Source: Paenibacillus harenae (GTDB lineage Bacteria; Bacillota; Bacilli; Paenibacillales; Paenibacillaceae). From it: a stretch of DNA of 64,000 nt. This document shows, piece by piece, positions 17,241 to 25,607 of this stretch. The DNA is taken from NCBI RefSeq assembly GCF_030812415.1, contig NZ_JAUSST010000004.1:124001-188000 (forward strand), read 5' to 3'. The notes under the pieces are model-generated. The model worked only from the letters and a program-made list of their open reading frames with translations, did no database searches and was not told the DNA's origin. The position numbers were made by a program, and so were the translations under genes. Position 1 is the first letter of the stretch; each line of letters starts with the position of its first letter.

Positions 17241-18218
17241 TTAGCTGCTTGGCACAACGCTGCGCAATACCGTCATGCTGCCGGATAGCTCGTAGCTGCC
17301 GAGCGTTGCGGGCAGGAGGAAGCATTCGCCCGCTTTAACCGCTAACTCGCCTTCCGCCCACTTCAAGCTGCCTTGACCTTCGGCGATGACAAGGATAACG
17401 AAGCTTTGCGCCGAAGTAGCAAGCTGCCATGGCGCTTCGACAATGCCTTTCTCGACGATGAAGTAGGGGGATGTGGCGATGGTCAGCCACTCGCTTGGCG
17501 CAGCGCCATCCGTCTTCATCCGCTGGGCGCCGGCGCCCTCGTATGCGATGACGTTAAGCGAGTCTTCGATATGAAGCTCTCGAAGCTGGCCGTCCAGACC
17601 TGGACGGTCGTAATCGTATAGACGGTACGTCGTGTCCGAATTTTGCTGAATTTCAGCTACAACGACACCGGAACACAGGGCATGGACCGTGCCTGCCGGA
17701 ATATAGAAGGCGTCGCCCGCTTCGACGGAAACCTCTTGCAGCGTATCCATAATGCGGCCTTCGGAGATGGCCGCTTCCATGGCTGCGCGGTCGATGCCGT
17801 CCTTGAGACCGTAGATGATTTTGGCGCCCGGCTTGGCGTCCAGAATGTACCACATTTCCGTCTTGCCCAGCTCGCCTTGCGGCAGCCCTTCGTATTCATC
17901 GGTAGGATGGACTTGAATAGAGAGGTCGTCGTTGCAATCCAACAGCTTGATAAGCAACGGGAAGCGTCCGTTCTTCTCCGAGAAGCCTTGCGAGCCGAAC
18001 CATTCGCGGCCGTAAGTCTCGCGAATCACATCGAGGCCGGTGCCTGCGAGTTCGCCGTTCATGACTTTAGTCGTTCCATTGGGATGATCGCCGATCATCC
18101 AGCCTTCGCCGATCGACCCTTCAGGCAGCGTCAAGCCGAAGCCTTCAAGCGCTCTACCGCCCCAAATGCGTTCTTTCATCTCCGGTTGAAATTGCAGCGG
18201 ATAAGGTTTTACTGTCAT
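17241..18218 (-). CDS. manA: mannose-6-phosphate isomerase, class I
   Basis: About 325 residues. It interconverts fructose 6-phosphate and mannose 6-phosphate and needs zinc. Family motifs: KERIWGGRALEGFGL at the N-terminus, PLLIKLLDCNDDLSIQVHPTDEY (zinc-ligand His and Glu), GKTEMWYIL, and AGDAFYIPAGTVHALCSGVVVAEIQQNSDTTYRLYDYDR (second His ligand). The C-terminal half is a cupin. ATG 18218 is chosen because GGGAGAG lies 9-11 nt upstream; the frame is open to 18275 but without a ribosome site. The gene is monocistronic with its own terminator. It supplies mannose units for the envelope or uses mannose as carbon source. Confidence 0.93.
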   Translation of the reverse strand: MTVKPYPLQFQPEMKERIWGGRALEGFGLTLPEGSIGEGWMIGDHPNGTTKVMNGELAGTGLDVIRETYGREWFGSQGFSEKNGRFPLLIKLLDCNDDLSIQVHPTDEYEGLPQGELGKTEMWYILDAKPGAKIIYGLKDGIDRAAMEAAISEGRIMDTLQEVSVEAGDAFYIPAGTVHALCSGVVVAEIQQNSDTTYRLYDYDRPGLDGQLRELHIEDSLNVIAYEGAGAQRMKTDGAAPSEWLTIATSPYFIVEKGIVEAPWQLATSAQSFVILVIAEGQGSLKWAEGELAVKAGECFLLPATLGSYELSGSMTVLRSVVPSS

Positions 18219-18333
18219 TGTACGTATCTCTCCCATGTTTGAATGATATGTAGATCTGATTGCGGCCTGCAGCAAGCTCGTCCAATGAGCCTCCGTACGT
18301 GCAACGCAATCATCGAATTACCTTATCAGTCTG

Positions 18334-18924
18334 TTATTTGCTTCGGCGCTTCTCCGCAGCAATGAGATAAGGGGCAGCTCCGCGCTGCAACTGACGGTAG
18401 ATGACCGTCTGCGCCAAAGTTTGCGGAAGCTGGGCGGCCCAATTCTCGACGGCAGCCGCTTCCTCTGCGCCGCCCGGATGACCGGGGTACAGCACGCAGG
18501 TGACGATGCCGCCGGGCCGAAGCAGAGATAAGGCCGCATCCAGTGCCTGAATCGTCGAAGCCGGCTCCGTAATAACGGCAAGGTCGTCGCCTCCGGGCAA
18601 GTAACCGAGATTGAACATGACGGCTGCAACTTCTCCCGCTGCACCCTGATCAACGACTTCGGTCATGCGTGCATGATTCTCAAGCAACAGCCTCACATCG
18701 GGCAGCATTCCGCTCTTCGCAAGCGGGGCGAGCCGCTCGCTTGTGCGGTCCAGCGCCTCTTGCTGAATGTCGAAGGCGTATACGGTGCCTGATCGTCCTA
18801 CTAGTTCGGCCAGCGCAAGCGTATCGACGCCGCCGCCTGCGGTTGCATCAATGACAATATCTCCGGCAGCGGTGCGCTCGGCGATCCATTTATGCGCCGT
18901 GCTCAGCACGGATAAGAAGCCCAT
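18334..18924 (-). CDS. mnmM: tRNA 5-aminomethyl-2-thiouridine methyltransferase MnmM (YtqB)
   Basis: 196 residues; SAM-dependent methyltransferase of the YtqB family, which makes the last methyl transfer of mnm5s2U at the tRNA wobble base in Gram-positive bacteria. Motif I is DATAGGGVDTLALAELVG; NLGYLPGGDD and CVLYPGHPGG are YtqB signatures. ATG 18924 has GGAG 7 nt upstream and begins 1 nt past the stop of the YtqA-like gene, so the pair is translated together. The neighbouring radical SAM gene is the known partner of this pathway. Confidence 0.88.
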   Translation of the reverse strand: MGFLSVLSTAHKWIAERTAAGDIVIDATAGGGVDTLALAELVGRSGTVYAFDIQQEALDRTSERLAPLAKSGMLPDVRLLLENHARMTEVVDQGAAGEVAAVMFNLGYLPGGDDLAVITEPASTIQALDAALSLLRPGGIVTCVLYPGHPGGAEEAAAVENWAAQLPQTLAQTVIYRQLQRGAAPYLIAAEKRRSK

Positions 18925-18925
18925 G

Positions 18926-19888
18926 CTAATTCTCCGGCTGCCATAGCTTGCCTTGCCACGTATCGCGGCGGCGCAGCTCGTCATCGATTGCATTCAGCAC
19001 TTCCCATTTCTTCAGACTCCACATCGGTCCGATCAGCAGATCGCGAGGCGCATCGCCGGTCAGGCGATGAACGATCATCTCCGGAGGGAGGAACTCCAAG
19101 CTGTCGACGATCAGCTTTACGTATTCATCCTGCTCCAGGAATCGAAGCAGTCCGGCCTCGTACTGGCGAACCATCGGCGTCTTGCGCATGAGATGGAGCA
19201 GGTGAATCTTAATGCCCTGCACATCCATCTTGGCGACGGCGCGTCCCGTATCCAGCATCATCTCATGCGTTTCTTGCGGCAGACCGTAAATAATATGCGC
19301 GCATACGCGGATGCCCCGCTCTCTTAATCTGCGCACCGCATCAAGATAGCAGGCGGTATCATGCGCGCGGTTAATCAGCTCGGACGTTGATTCATGGACC
19401 GTCTGCAAGCCCATCTCTACCCATAGGTAGGTACGTTCATTCAGCTCTGCCAAATAATCGACGACATCATCCGGCAAGCAGTCCGGCCGTGTCGCGATCG
19501 ACAAGCCGACAACGCCAGGCTGCTGCAGAATGACTTCATAATATTCGCGCAGCTCCTCGACCGGCGCATACGTGTTCGTATAAGCCTGGAAGTAGCCGAT
19601 ATAATTCGCTTCGGGCCATTTCTGATGCTGGCGGTCGCGGATATTGTTGAATTGGGTGACGAGATCGTCGCGCCTGCTGCCCGCGAAGTCCCCTGATCCG
19701 CGCGCGCTGCAGAACGTGCAGCCGCCCTTGGCGATCGATCCGTCGCGGTTCGGGCAAGTGAAGCCGGCGTCGAGCATGACCTTGAACACCTTGCCGCCGA
19801 ACTGCTCGCGCATTTCGTAGTTCCATGTATGAAATCTTTTGTCGCCCCAGAGCATCGGCTGCTGCGGCGTCGCTTTTAGATCGATCAT
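18926..19888 (-). CDS. mnmL: radical SAM protein of the YtqA/MnmL family (TIGR01212)
   Basis: 320 residues. The cluster motif is atypically long: FTCPNRDGSIAKGGCTFC (C-x11-C-x2-C), as in YtqA and Elp3-like proteins. Other family marks: YIGYFQAYTNTYAP, LSIATRPDCLPD, WVEMGLQTVHESTSELINRAHD and HIIYGLPQET. The family has been linked to the cmnm5-to-nm5 step of tRNA wobble uridine modification in Gram-positives (name MnmL), which fits the adjacent mnmM. GAAGGGG precedes ATG 19888. Confidence 0.88.
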   Translation of the reverse strand: MIDLKATPQQPMLWGDKRFHTWNYEMREQFGGKVFKVMLDAGFTCPNRDGSIAKGGCTFCSARGSGDFAGSRRDDLVTQFNNIRDRQHQKWPEANYIGYFQAYTNTYAPVEELREYYEVILQQPGVVGLSIATRPDCLPDDVVDYLAELNERTYLWVEMGLQTVHESTSELINRAHDTACYLDAVRRLRERGIRVCAHIIYGLPQETHEMMLDTGRAVAKMDVQGIKIHLLHLMRKTPMVRQYEAGLLRFLEQDEYVKLIVDSLEFLPPEMIVHRLTGDAPRDLLIGPMWSLKKWEVLNAIDDELRRRDTWQGKLWQPEN

Positions 19889-20029
19889 TTTTTTCCCCTT
19901 CTTTCAAGACGTACATCTTCTATTTTAGCGAAAAACGATCCGAAAAGCCACGACTTATCCCATTAGCCGCGGACAATGTTCGGAAACCGCTTTATATGGA
20001 AATTATTTTTGAAATCGTCGATTATGGGC

Positions 20030-20058
20030 TTGCAATACCTTACATGAAGTGTTATATT
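20030..20058 (+). promoter_or_regulatory. sigma-A type promoter of the 68-residue protein gene
   Basis: TTGCAA (20030-20035), 17-bp spacer, TATATT (20053-20058), about 110 bp before the gene start. Confidence 0.6.
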
Positions 20059-20170
20059 AAAAGTGCGACAAAACAACAAAAAAACCTGACATAGCCCATT
20101 TGCACCTGCATTCATGAAACGTCGATTAACTGGGAACGCTATTTTTAATAAATCGATGAGGTGATGTGAG

Positions 20171-20377
20171 ATGAGTACGACGAAAATTCCGCATGGCAAT
20201 GACAAAGTGACGGTAGAGCTTACAGTGAAAGAGTTAATGGCGCTGACAGGCGTTCGTTTCTACAATAATCACAGCGTTGAAATATCCGCCCGCAAGAAGC
20301 TGAACGAGGTGCTGGAAGGTACTTACGAGATCGCTCAACGCGAGGATGCCCCGATTCCGTATCAGCTGCTGAGCTAA
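20171..20377 (+). CDS. small conserved-looking hypothetical protein (68 residues)
   Basis: I do not recognise a family. The protein is soluble and mixed charged (KVTVELTVKELMALTGVRFYNN, then SARKKLNEVLEGTYEI). A GAGGTGATG ribosome site 6-10 nt before ATG 20171, a good promoter upstream and a terminator 37 nt after the stop make it a genuine single-gene transcript. The size and TVKELMALTG pattern may suit a small DNA- or protein-binding regulator, but nothing specific can be said. Confidence 0.75.
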   Translation: MSTTKIPHGNDKVTVELTVKELMALTGVRFYNNHSVEISARKKLNEVLEGTYEIAQREDAPIPYQLLS

Positions 20378-20413
20378 TCGCGAATCGACTCTATTTATAC
20401 GAATCGACCGACT

Positions 20414-20450
20414 AAAGCCGCAGCGCCGACATAGCGCCGGCTTTTTTTTG
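20414..20450 (+). terminator. terminator of the 68-residue protein gene
   Basis: AAAGCCG and CGGCTTT arms with an inner GCGC/GCGC pair, followed by eight T. Confidence 0.85.
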
Positions 20451-20566
20451 TTTGCGGCCACGAAATTGCTTTACAATGCGGCTATTGTTGGGCACAATAA
20501 GGACTAGTTTCATTATAACCAATAACACTGGACTTTTGATTTTAGAGCAATTGGAGGCAATACGCT

Positions 20567-21349
20567 ATGCGTTTAAGAGGAAGAAAAGGAATTCGCGAGA
20601 GTCTGGAGAGCCAGCCGGAGCTCGTTGTGCTCGATGCTGCGCCACATAAAGGAAAGTGGCGCGAATTCTTCGGCAATGACAATCCGATTTATGTAGAGCT
20701 TGGCATGGGGAAAGGCCGCTTTATTAGCAATATGAGCGCGCGTTACCCGCATATTAACTTCATCGGCGTCGATATGTACGATGAACTGATCCGTCGTGCG
20801 AGCGAGAAGGCGCGTGCGATCTGGGAAGAGCAAGGCGTTGATTCTCCGCCGAATCTGGCGCTGCTGCGGGCCAATATCGAAGGAATTGAAGACATGTTCG
20901 CACCCGGCGAGCTTGAGCGGATCCATCTGAATTTCAGCGATCCTTGGCCGAAAAGCAAACACGCCCGCCGGCGGCTGACACATTCCCGATTTGTCGAGAA
21001 ATATATCGAGCTGCTGAACGAGCGCGGAGAGATTCATTTTAAGACCGATTCGCAATCGTTGTTCGAGTTCTCCTTGAACAGCTTCGCCGATATGGAGCTT
21101 ATTATGCGGGGCATATCGCTTCACTTGCATAAGGACGGTCCTAGAGAGGACCTTGTATTTACTGAATATGAGATGAAGTTTATGGAAAAAGGCCAAAATA
21201 TTTATCGCGTCGAAGCGGTCATCGGTTCCGAAGCGCTTCGCAAGCACCGCGAAGCGAAAAAAGCGACCGCGTTGCAGGAAGCAGCTCAAGCGATTGATGC
21301 TGCTGATGATGATAGCGAAGACGGATCTAATGAATCTGCATCCGAATAA
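20567..21349 (+). CDS. trmB: tRNA (guanine-46-N7-)-methyltransferase
   Basis: 260 residues. It methylates N7 of G46 in the tRNA variable loop using SAM. Motifs: MRLRGRKGIRESL start, VELGMGKGRF (SAM motif I), NFIGVDMYDELI, LNFSDPWPKSKHARRRLTH (catalytic region with DPWPKxxHxxRRL) and TEYEMKFMEKGQNIYR near the end. An acidic low-complexity tail (DAADDDSEDGSNESASE) makes it about 40 residues longer than many homologues. GGAGG lies before ATG 20567. The convergent PAP2 gene ends 4 bp beyond this stop. Confidence 0.95.
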   Translation: MRLRGRKGIRESLESQPELVVLDAAPHKGKWREFFGNDNPIYVELGMGKGRFISNMSARYPHINFIGVDMYDELIRRASEKARAIWEEQGVDSPPNLALLRANIEGIEDMFAPGELERIHLNFSDPWPKSKHARRRLTHSRFVEKYIELLNERGEIHFKTDSQSLFEFSLNSFADMELIMRGISLHLHKDGPREDLVFTEYEMKFMEKGQNIYRVEAVIGSEALRKHREAKKATALQEAAQAIDAADDDSEDGSNESASE

Positions 21350-21352
21350 GGA

Positions 21353-21925
21353 CTATACGGTAGCAACGGTAGAAGCAAGCCAGAAGTAATTGACGGCGAA
21401 GGCCGTAGCCGTTCCGATCAGCGCCCCGGCCGCAACATCCGACGGGTAATGCAGGCCCAGGTACATCCTCGACCATCCGACGGAGAGGCCAATAACGATA
21501 GCTGCAGGCACGATAATCATAAGTCCGACGCTTGCCGTCAGCAATATCGGGACGAGCCACGCGAAGATCGCCGTCGTATGGCCTGAAGGAAACGACGAAT
21601 CCTGCAATGGTTTATGGCAGGTATTGACGGCCGGCAGCGCCTGGTAAGGCCGCAGCCGCTTAAATTTACGTTTGACGATCGCTACCGGCAAGTGGCTAAG
21701 AATGACGGCTGCGAGGCATTGCCAGCCGGTCGTGCTCCATGGTGTCGGAGCTATGAGCGCATATAACAAGGCGGTAGCTAGGGTGAACGTTGCACCGCCC
21801 ATATGCGTGACTGTGCTTAGCCACTTGCCGAGCCACGAATGCACTCTTCCATCCGTAGGTCTTCGATTAGCCCAGAACAGCATTCTCTGCTCATTCGATC
21901 GTAACCAATCGAACATTCTCTCCAT
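21353..21925 (-). CDS. PAP2-family membrane phosphatase
   Basis: 190 residues with about five helices. The three phosphatase motifs are present: KRKFKRLRP (KX6RP), SSFPSGHTTAI (PSGH) and GWSRMYLGLHYPSDVAAG (SRX5HX3D). Such proteins hydrolyse undecaprenyl pyrophosphate or phosphatidic acid at the membrane. AGGAGG lies upstream of ATG 21925. It could be a BcrC/UppP-type enzyme, but substrate cannot be assigned. Confidence 0.88.
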   Translation of the reverse strand: MERMFDWLRSNEQRMLFWANRRPTDGRVHSWLGKWLSTVTHMGGATFTLATALLYALIAPTPWSTTGWQCLAAVILSHLPVAIVKRKFKRLRPYQALPAVNTCHKPLQDSSFPSGHTTAIFAWLVPILLTASVGLMIIVPAAIVIGLSVGWSRMYLGLHYPSDVAAGALIGTATAFAVNYFWLASTVATV

Positions 21926-22061
21926 TAGTAAATCCCTCCTGCCGCATTTGCGCTAAGCAAACACACTTCATAAGCGTAATCCGATCTTACCACGTTTTTG
22001 TACGATGAACGTTAACTAATTAATAATCCTTTATTAATGAATTTTCATTTCAAAATTTAGG

Positions 22062-22086
22062 CCGTATAAGATATTCTCTTATACGG
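22062..22086. repeat. perfect 10-bp inverted repeat in the 760-bp gap before the glycosyltransferase
   Basis: CCGTATAAGA (22062-22071) and TCTTATACGG (22077-22086) around a 5-nt centre. No T-run follows on either side. It stands directly before the first copy of the 37-bp element described separately. Confidence 0.6.
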
Positions 22087-22088
22087 GT

Positions 22089-22125
22089 CCTATATTTCAC
22101 CGCGAAACGATAGCTTTATGCCGCC
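22089..22125. repeat. 37-bp intergenic element, copy A
   Basis: Nearly identical (about 31-33 of 37 with two 1-nt gaps) to 33529-33565: both read CCTATATTT, CACCGCG, AACGAT, GCTT and GCCGCC in the same order. Neither copy lies in a recognised gene. It may be a small interspersed repeat or the conserved part of an RNA. Confidence 0.6.
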
Positions 22126-22591
22126 AAAGGACGTTGATCGCCGTTTGCGCTTTGTGAAATCTTTTTTGTACCGAAATCCGTTTTACAATTCGAATCGTAT
22201 GGAAATGCTTATACAGACTAATCGCAGTATTCGACAATTTTCGGAGGGAAACTGTTTGCAGCGCAACCGTTCACCTATTCGTCACACGTCCGGGACGCAA
22301 AAAGGGGAACATTTTAAAACATTTTATCGTAAGTAAGGTCGTTAGTGCTAAAAAGTCAGCAAATGGTTGAAAATAAGGCTTAACCGTCGCAAAAGGAGGT
22401 AATGGGCTCTTTCCGTAGGCATGCAAGCGTTTTTCTGACGAGATTAAGCGTAATCGCGTCATATTCTACTTTTGACAAAGCTGTTATTTCTGTGGAAAAT
22501 CAAAAAGGGTTAGCAGGACGCTTGCAGAGAAGCGCCCATACACAAAGAGAAAATATATGATAAAAACTTGTTTGATGTTCTTCAGAGATGA
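22126..22591 (+). other. long untranslated region before the membrane glycosyltransferase
   Basis: No supported gene in this stretch. A 72-codon ATG frame at 22118-22336 has no family resemblance or clear ribosome site. Small hairpins occur (CGCTT/AAGCG at 22519-22534), and a purine-rich AAAAGGAGG at 22389-22397 is not followed by a usable start. With the terminator at 22592-22618 this could be a regulatory leader, but I recognise no known riboswitch class. Confidence 0.4.
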
Positions 22592-22618
22592 GCGACCGCG
22601 TCTAAGCGGTTGTTTTTT
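22592..22618 (+). terminator. terminator or attenuator 68 bp before the glycosyltransferase start
   Basis: An 8-bp stem GCGACCGC/GCGGTTGT (two G-U pairs) with a 6-nt loop, then six T. It lies upstream of the gene in the same direction, without a gene of its own to end, so attenuation is possible. Confidence 0.65.
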
Positions 22619-22686
22619 AAGACTCGCCGTCTCGGCTCCGAAGACTCGAATCAAGAAAAAATGGGGTCTCAAGGGGGCAGTACCGC

Positions 22687-23925
22687 ATGTTTAACACAAT
22701 CATGCTCGTGTTTCAGATTGTTTTTGCTTTACTAGGCTTGTATCAGTTGTTTCTAACGTTTTTTGGCTGGCGTCGCAAGAAAGAGGATTTATCCCACCCG
22801 CCGCAGAAGTCTTTCGCGCTTCTTGTTGCGGCGCATAACGAGGAGCAGGTGGTCGGGGCTCTGATCGAAAATTTGCTGAAAATGAAATACCCGCGCGAGC
22901 TGTTCGATATTTTCGTCATTTGCGACAATTGCACGGACGGCACGGTTGACGTGGTCAATAGCTACGACGGCGTGCATGCTTGCGTACGTACGAATCCGAG
23001 CCAAAGGGGCAAAGGATTTGCGGTGGAATGGATGCTGAAGGAACTATGGAAGATGCCAAAAAGCTATGACGGCGTCGCGATCTTCGACGCCGACAACCTG
23101 GTAGCAACAGATTTCCTGCAATATATGAACAACGATCTATGCAACGGTTCGAGAGTGATTCAAGGCTACTTGGATACGAAAAACCCGAACGACTCCTGGA
23201 TCAGCTCGGCTAATGCCATCAACTACTGGTTCTGCAACCGGTTATGGCAATTGCCGCGCACGAATTTGAAGCTAGCGAACTTTCTCGGCGGAACGGGCAT
23301 GTGCTTCGACGCCAAGCTGCTGAAGGAAATGGGCTGGGGCGCGACAAGCCTCGTCGAAGATTTGGAGTTTACGGTACGCTGCATTCAACGCGGTATTTAC
23401 CCTAAGTTCAACTTCGAAGCGAAAGTGTATGACGAGAAGCCGATTACGTTCCAAGCGTCGGCCCGCCAACGTCTTCGCTGGATGCAAGGACACTTTGACG
23501 TGACTCGCAAATATATGCTGCCTTTGCTATGGCAGGGCATCAAGGAACGCAGCATGACGAAGATCGACGCTGCGCTGTACGTATTCAATGCTTATAACTA
23601 TTTGGCCGGCTTCTTCATTGCGGCGATCATCTGGGGCGATATTTTCTTATCCGGCGGGGACAACGTAACGTCCGTGTACAACATGCTGCCGATCTGGCTG
23701 AGTATTCCGTATATGGCTTACGTATTCGTGCAAATCCCGCTGTCGATGTATATGGCGAAGGTGGACTGGAAGCTTTACCTGCGCATTCCGACGTTCCTGC
23801 TGTTCACGCTGTCGTGGTGGCCGATTACGGTTCACGCCTTCTTTACGCAGAACAACAAGACGTGGAGCCATACCGAGCATACGCGCGTTATTCGGCTTGA
23901 GGAAGTTCAGAGCAAGCAGTTGTAG
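22687..23925 (+). CDS. membrane-bound family 2 glycosyltransferase
   Basis: 412 residues. One N-terminal helix (3-25), a cytosolic GT-A domain (about 40-270), then three to four C-terminal helices. GT2 motifs: ALLVAAHNEEQVVGALIENLL, ICDNCTDGT, FDADN (DxD), LVEDLEF (acceptor Asp) and QRLRW (QxxRW, typical of processive enzymes). It resembles IcaA/cellulose-synthase-like polysaccharide synthases of Paenibacillus. AAGGGGG lies before ATG 22687. No other polysaccharide genes are nearby, so the product is unknown. Confidence 0.88.
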   Translation: MFNTIMLVFQIVFALLGLYQLFLTFFGWRRKKEDLSHPPQKSFALLVAAHNEEQVVGALIENLLKMKYPRELFDIFVICDNCTDGTVDVVNSYDGVHACVRTNPSQRGKGFAVEWMLKELWKMPKSYDGVAIFDADNLVATDFLQYMNNDLCNGSRVIQGYLDTKNPNDSWISSANAINYWFCNRLWQLPRTNLKLANFLGGTGMCFDAKLLKEMGWGATSLVEDLEFTVRCIQRGIYPKFNFEAKVYDEKPITFQASARQRLRWMQGHFDVTRKYMLPLLWQGIKERSMTKIDAALYVFNAYNYLAGFFIAAIIWGDIFLSGGDNVTSVYNMLPIWLSIPYMAYVFVQIPLSMYMAKVDWKLYLRIPTFLLFTLSWWPITVHAFFTQNNKTWSHTEHTRVIRLEEVQSKQL

Positions 23926-23948
23926 ATTCGCGGTTGTAGAAACGACTG

Positions 23949-23978
23949 TTGACATCAAATCGTCGATTATGATATATT
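23949..23978 (+). promoter_or_regulatory. infC operon promoter
   Basis: TTGACA (23949-23954), 18-bp spacer, TATATT (23973-23978), 224 bp before the infC start. Confidence 0.75.
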
Positions 23979-23984
23979 AACACG

Positions 23985-24159
23985 GTAGTGTTTTGGAATA
24001 ACTTAATGACGCACAAGCAGAAGCGCCCGCTTCTCACCTTTTGGCTTAAGCTGACTGGTTCGCGATAATCGAAATTCGAATAGCCGACCCTCGTTAATAC
24101 GATCGCGGCTACTATGAACGGTTATGAGATGCGGGTTCGAGCGAACCCGCATTTTTTTT
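23985..24159 (+). ncRNA. L20-type leader of infC-rpmI-rplT with terminator
   Basis: A long structured leader ends in a strong terminator (ATGCGGGTTCG/CGAACCCGCAT, loop AG, eight T, 24129-24159), followed by 42 nt to the infC start. In Bacillus, excess ribosomal protein L20 binds such a leader and stops transcription. Position, gene order and terminator all fit; I did not verify the L20-binding fold base by base. Confidence 0.75.
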
Positions 24160-24201
24160 GTTTTTATCAAGAGCAGCATACTATTATGGAGGTGGCACGT
24201 T

Positions 24202-24717
24202 ATTAGCAGAGAACATCAAATCAATGATGAGATTCGGGCAAGAGAAGTGCGCTTAGTCGGCGCGGAAGGCGAACAGATTGGCATCAAACCGATTCGCGAC
24301 GCGCTTCAAATGGCAATCGACCTTAACTTGGATCTTGTGAACGTCGCTCCGACGGCAAAGCCGCCAGTATGCCGCATCATGGACTACGGCAAATTCCGCT
24401 ACGAGCAGCAGAAGAAAGAGAAGGAAGCCCGTAAGAATCAGAAAATCGTCGATATCAAAGAAGTTTGGTTCCGCGCCAATATCGAGGAGAACGACTACCA
24501 GACGAAATTCCGCAACGTAGTCAAATTCTTGAACGAAGGCGATAAGGTGAAAGCTTCCGTTCGATTCCGCGGCCGTGAGATCACGCATGCGGCGATCGGA
24601 CAACGGATATTGGACCGCCTCTCCAAAGAGGTTGCCGAAATATGCAGCGTAGAACGTGCTCCCAAGCTTGAGGGCCGGAGCATGATTATGATTTTGGCAC
24701 CAAAAACTACTAGCTAG
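24202..24717 (+). CDS. infC: translation initiation factor IF-3
   Basis: 171 residues. IF3 keeps 30S subunits free and checks start-codon pairing. I place the start at ATT 24202, which has GGAGGT 8 nt upstream; the protein then begins with [19 protein letters not shown], the normal IF3 N-terminus. A rare ATT start is the family's classic autoregulatory feature. The next upstream in-frame ATG (24124) lies inside the leader terminator. N-domain, Lys-rich linker ([14 protein letters not shown]) and C-domain ([21 protein letters not shown]) are complete. First gene of infC-rpmI-rplT. Confidence 0.96.
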   Translation: MSREHQINDEIRAREVRLVGAEGEQIGIKPIRDALQMAIDLNLDLVNVAPTAKPPVCRIMDYGKFRYEQQKKEKEARKNQKIVDIKEVWFRANIEENDYQTKFRNVVKFLNEGDKVKASVRFRGREITHAAIGQRILDRLSKEVAEICSVERAPKLEGRSMIMILAPKTTS

Positions 24718-24769
24718 CACACGGATCATCAATCCGCAGCAACGAAAACTTTTTAGGAGGATAACTGAC

Positions 24770-24970
24770 ATGCCAAAGATGAAAACGCACAGCAGTCTAA
24801 AGGACCGCTTCAAAATTACCGGTACGGGTAAAGTAAAACGTTACAAAGCATACCGTAACCACTTGCTTTCGCACAAATCCGGCCGTCAAAAACGCGTTCT
24901 TGCCGGCCAGCCGCTTATGGCTGCAGGCGATGTTCGCCGTTTGCAACAAGGTCTTTCCCAATTGAAATAG
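24770..24970 (+). CDS. rpmI: 50S ribosomal protein L35
   Basis: 66 residues, highly basic: [37 protein letters not shown] is the bL35 signature. AGGAGG lies before ATG 24770. Second gene of the infC operon, 52 nt after infC. Confidence 0.98.
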   Translation: MPKMKTHSSLKDRFKITGTGKVKRYKAYRNHLLSHKSGRQKRVLAGQPLMAAGDVRRLQQGLSQLK

Positions 24971-25016
24971 TCGCATCGCTATATAAATCCATTCAACCTA
25001 CAGGAGGTTTCCACTC

Positions 25017-25376
25017 ATGGCAAGAGTCAAAGGCGGATTTGTCCGCACTCGTCGTCGCAAAAGAATTTTAAAGCTCGCTAAAGGTTATTTCGGTTCGAAA
25101 CATCGTCTGTTTAAAACAGCGAAGGAGCAAGTAGGCAAATCGTTGATGTACGCTTACCGCGACCGCCGCAACAAAAAACGCGACATCCGCAGACTGTGGA
25201 TCGTCCGTATTAACGCAGCAGCTCGCATTAACGGCCTTTCGTACAACAAATTCATGCACGGCTTGAAACTTGCGGGCGTAGAAGTAAACCGCAAAATGCT
25301 TGCTGACATGGCTGTTAACGACCTGGGTTCGTTCAACTCGCTTGCAGGCATCGCCAAAGAAAAAATCAACGTTTAG
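25017..25376 (+). CDS. rplT: 50S ribosomal protein L20
   Basis: 119 residues, full length for bL20: [39 protein letters not shown]. It binds 23S rRNA early in assembly and is the expected repressor of its own operon through the leader at 23985-24159. AGGAGG lies before ATG 25017. Confidence 0.98.
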   Translation: MARVKGGFVRTRRRKRILKLAKGYFGSKHRLFKTAKEQVGKSLMYAYRDRRNKKRDIRRLWIVRINAAARINGLSYNKFMHGLKLAGVEVNRKMLADMAVNDLGSFNSLAGIAKEKINV

Positions 25377-25392
25377 TCGTTGATTCCGATAG

Positions 25393-25442
25393 AAGGGGCT
25401 GTTCCGTAAGATCATTCTCATGATCTGCGGAACAGCCCTTTT
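25393..25442 (+). terminator. terminator of the infC operon
   Basis: Long stem AAGGGGCTGTTCCG/CGGAACAGCCCTTTT with an inner AGATCAT/ATGATCT stem. It stands 17 nt after the rplT stop. Confidence 0.88.
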
Positions 25443-25607
25443 GCTTGAAATATAGAAAAGTCGGAATGAAACGCGCAGCGCCGCCAAGGACGGCGACAGC
25501 CGTTTCACCTTGTGAATCGCACATTTATTGCCATAGTGGACAAACAAACAGACGATGCCCCCCCTCCCCGAATAAACTGAAGAACAACGGGAAAGGAGGG
25601 ATTTGGC

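Noticed and set aside
22118..22336. A 72-codon plus-strand frame in the gap before the glycosyltransferase
   Set aside because: No ribosome site, no recognisable protein features, and it begins inside the 37-bp element.
24124..24201. Longer infC reading frame from ATG 24124
   Set aside because: This part lies in the leader terminator and gives a non-IF3 N-terminus; the ATT start has the ribosome site.
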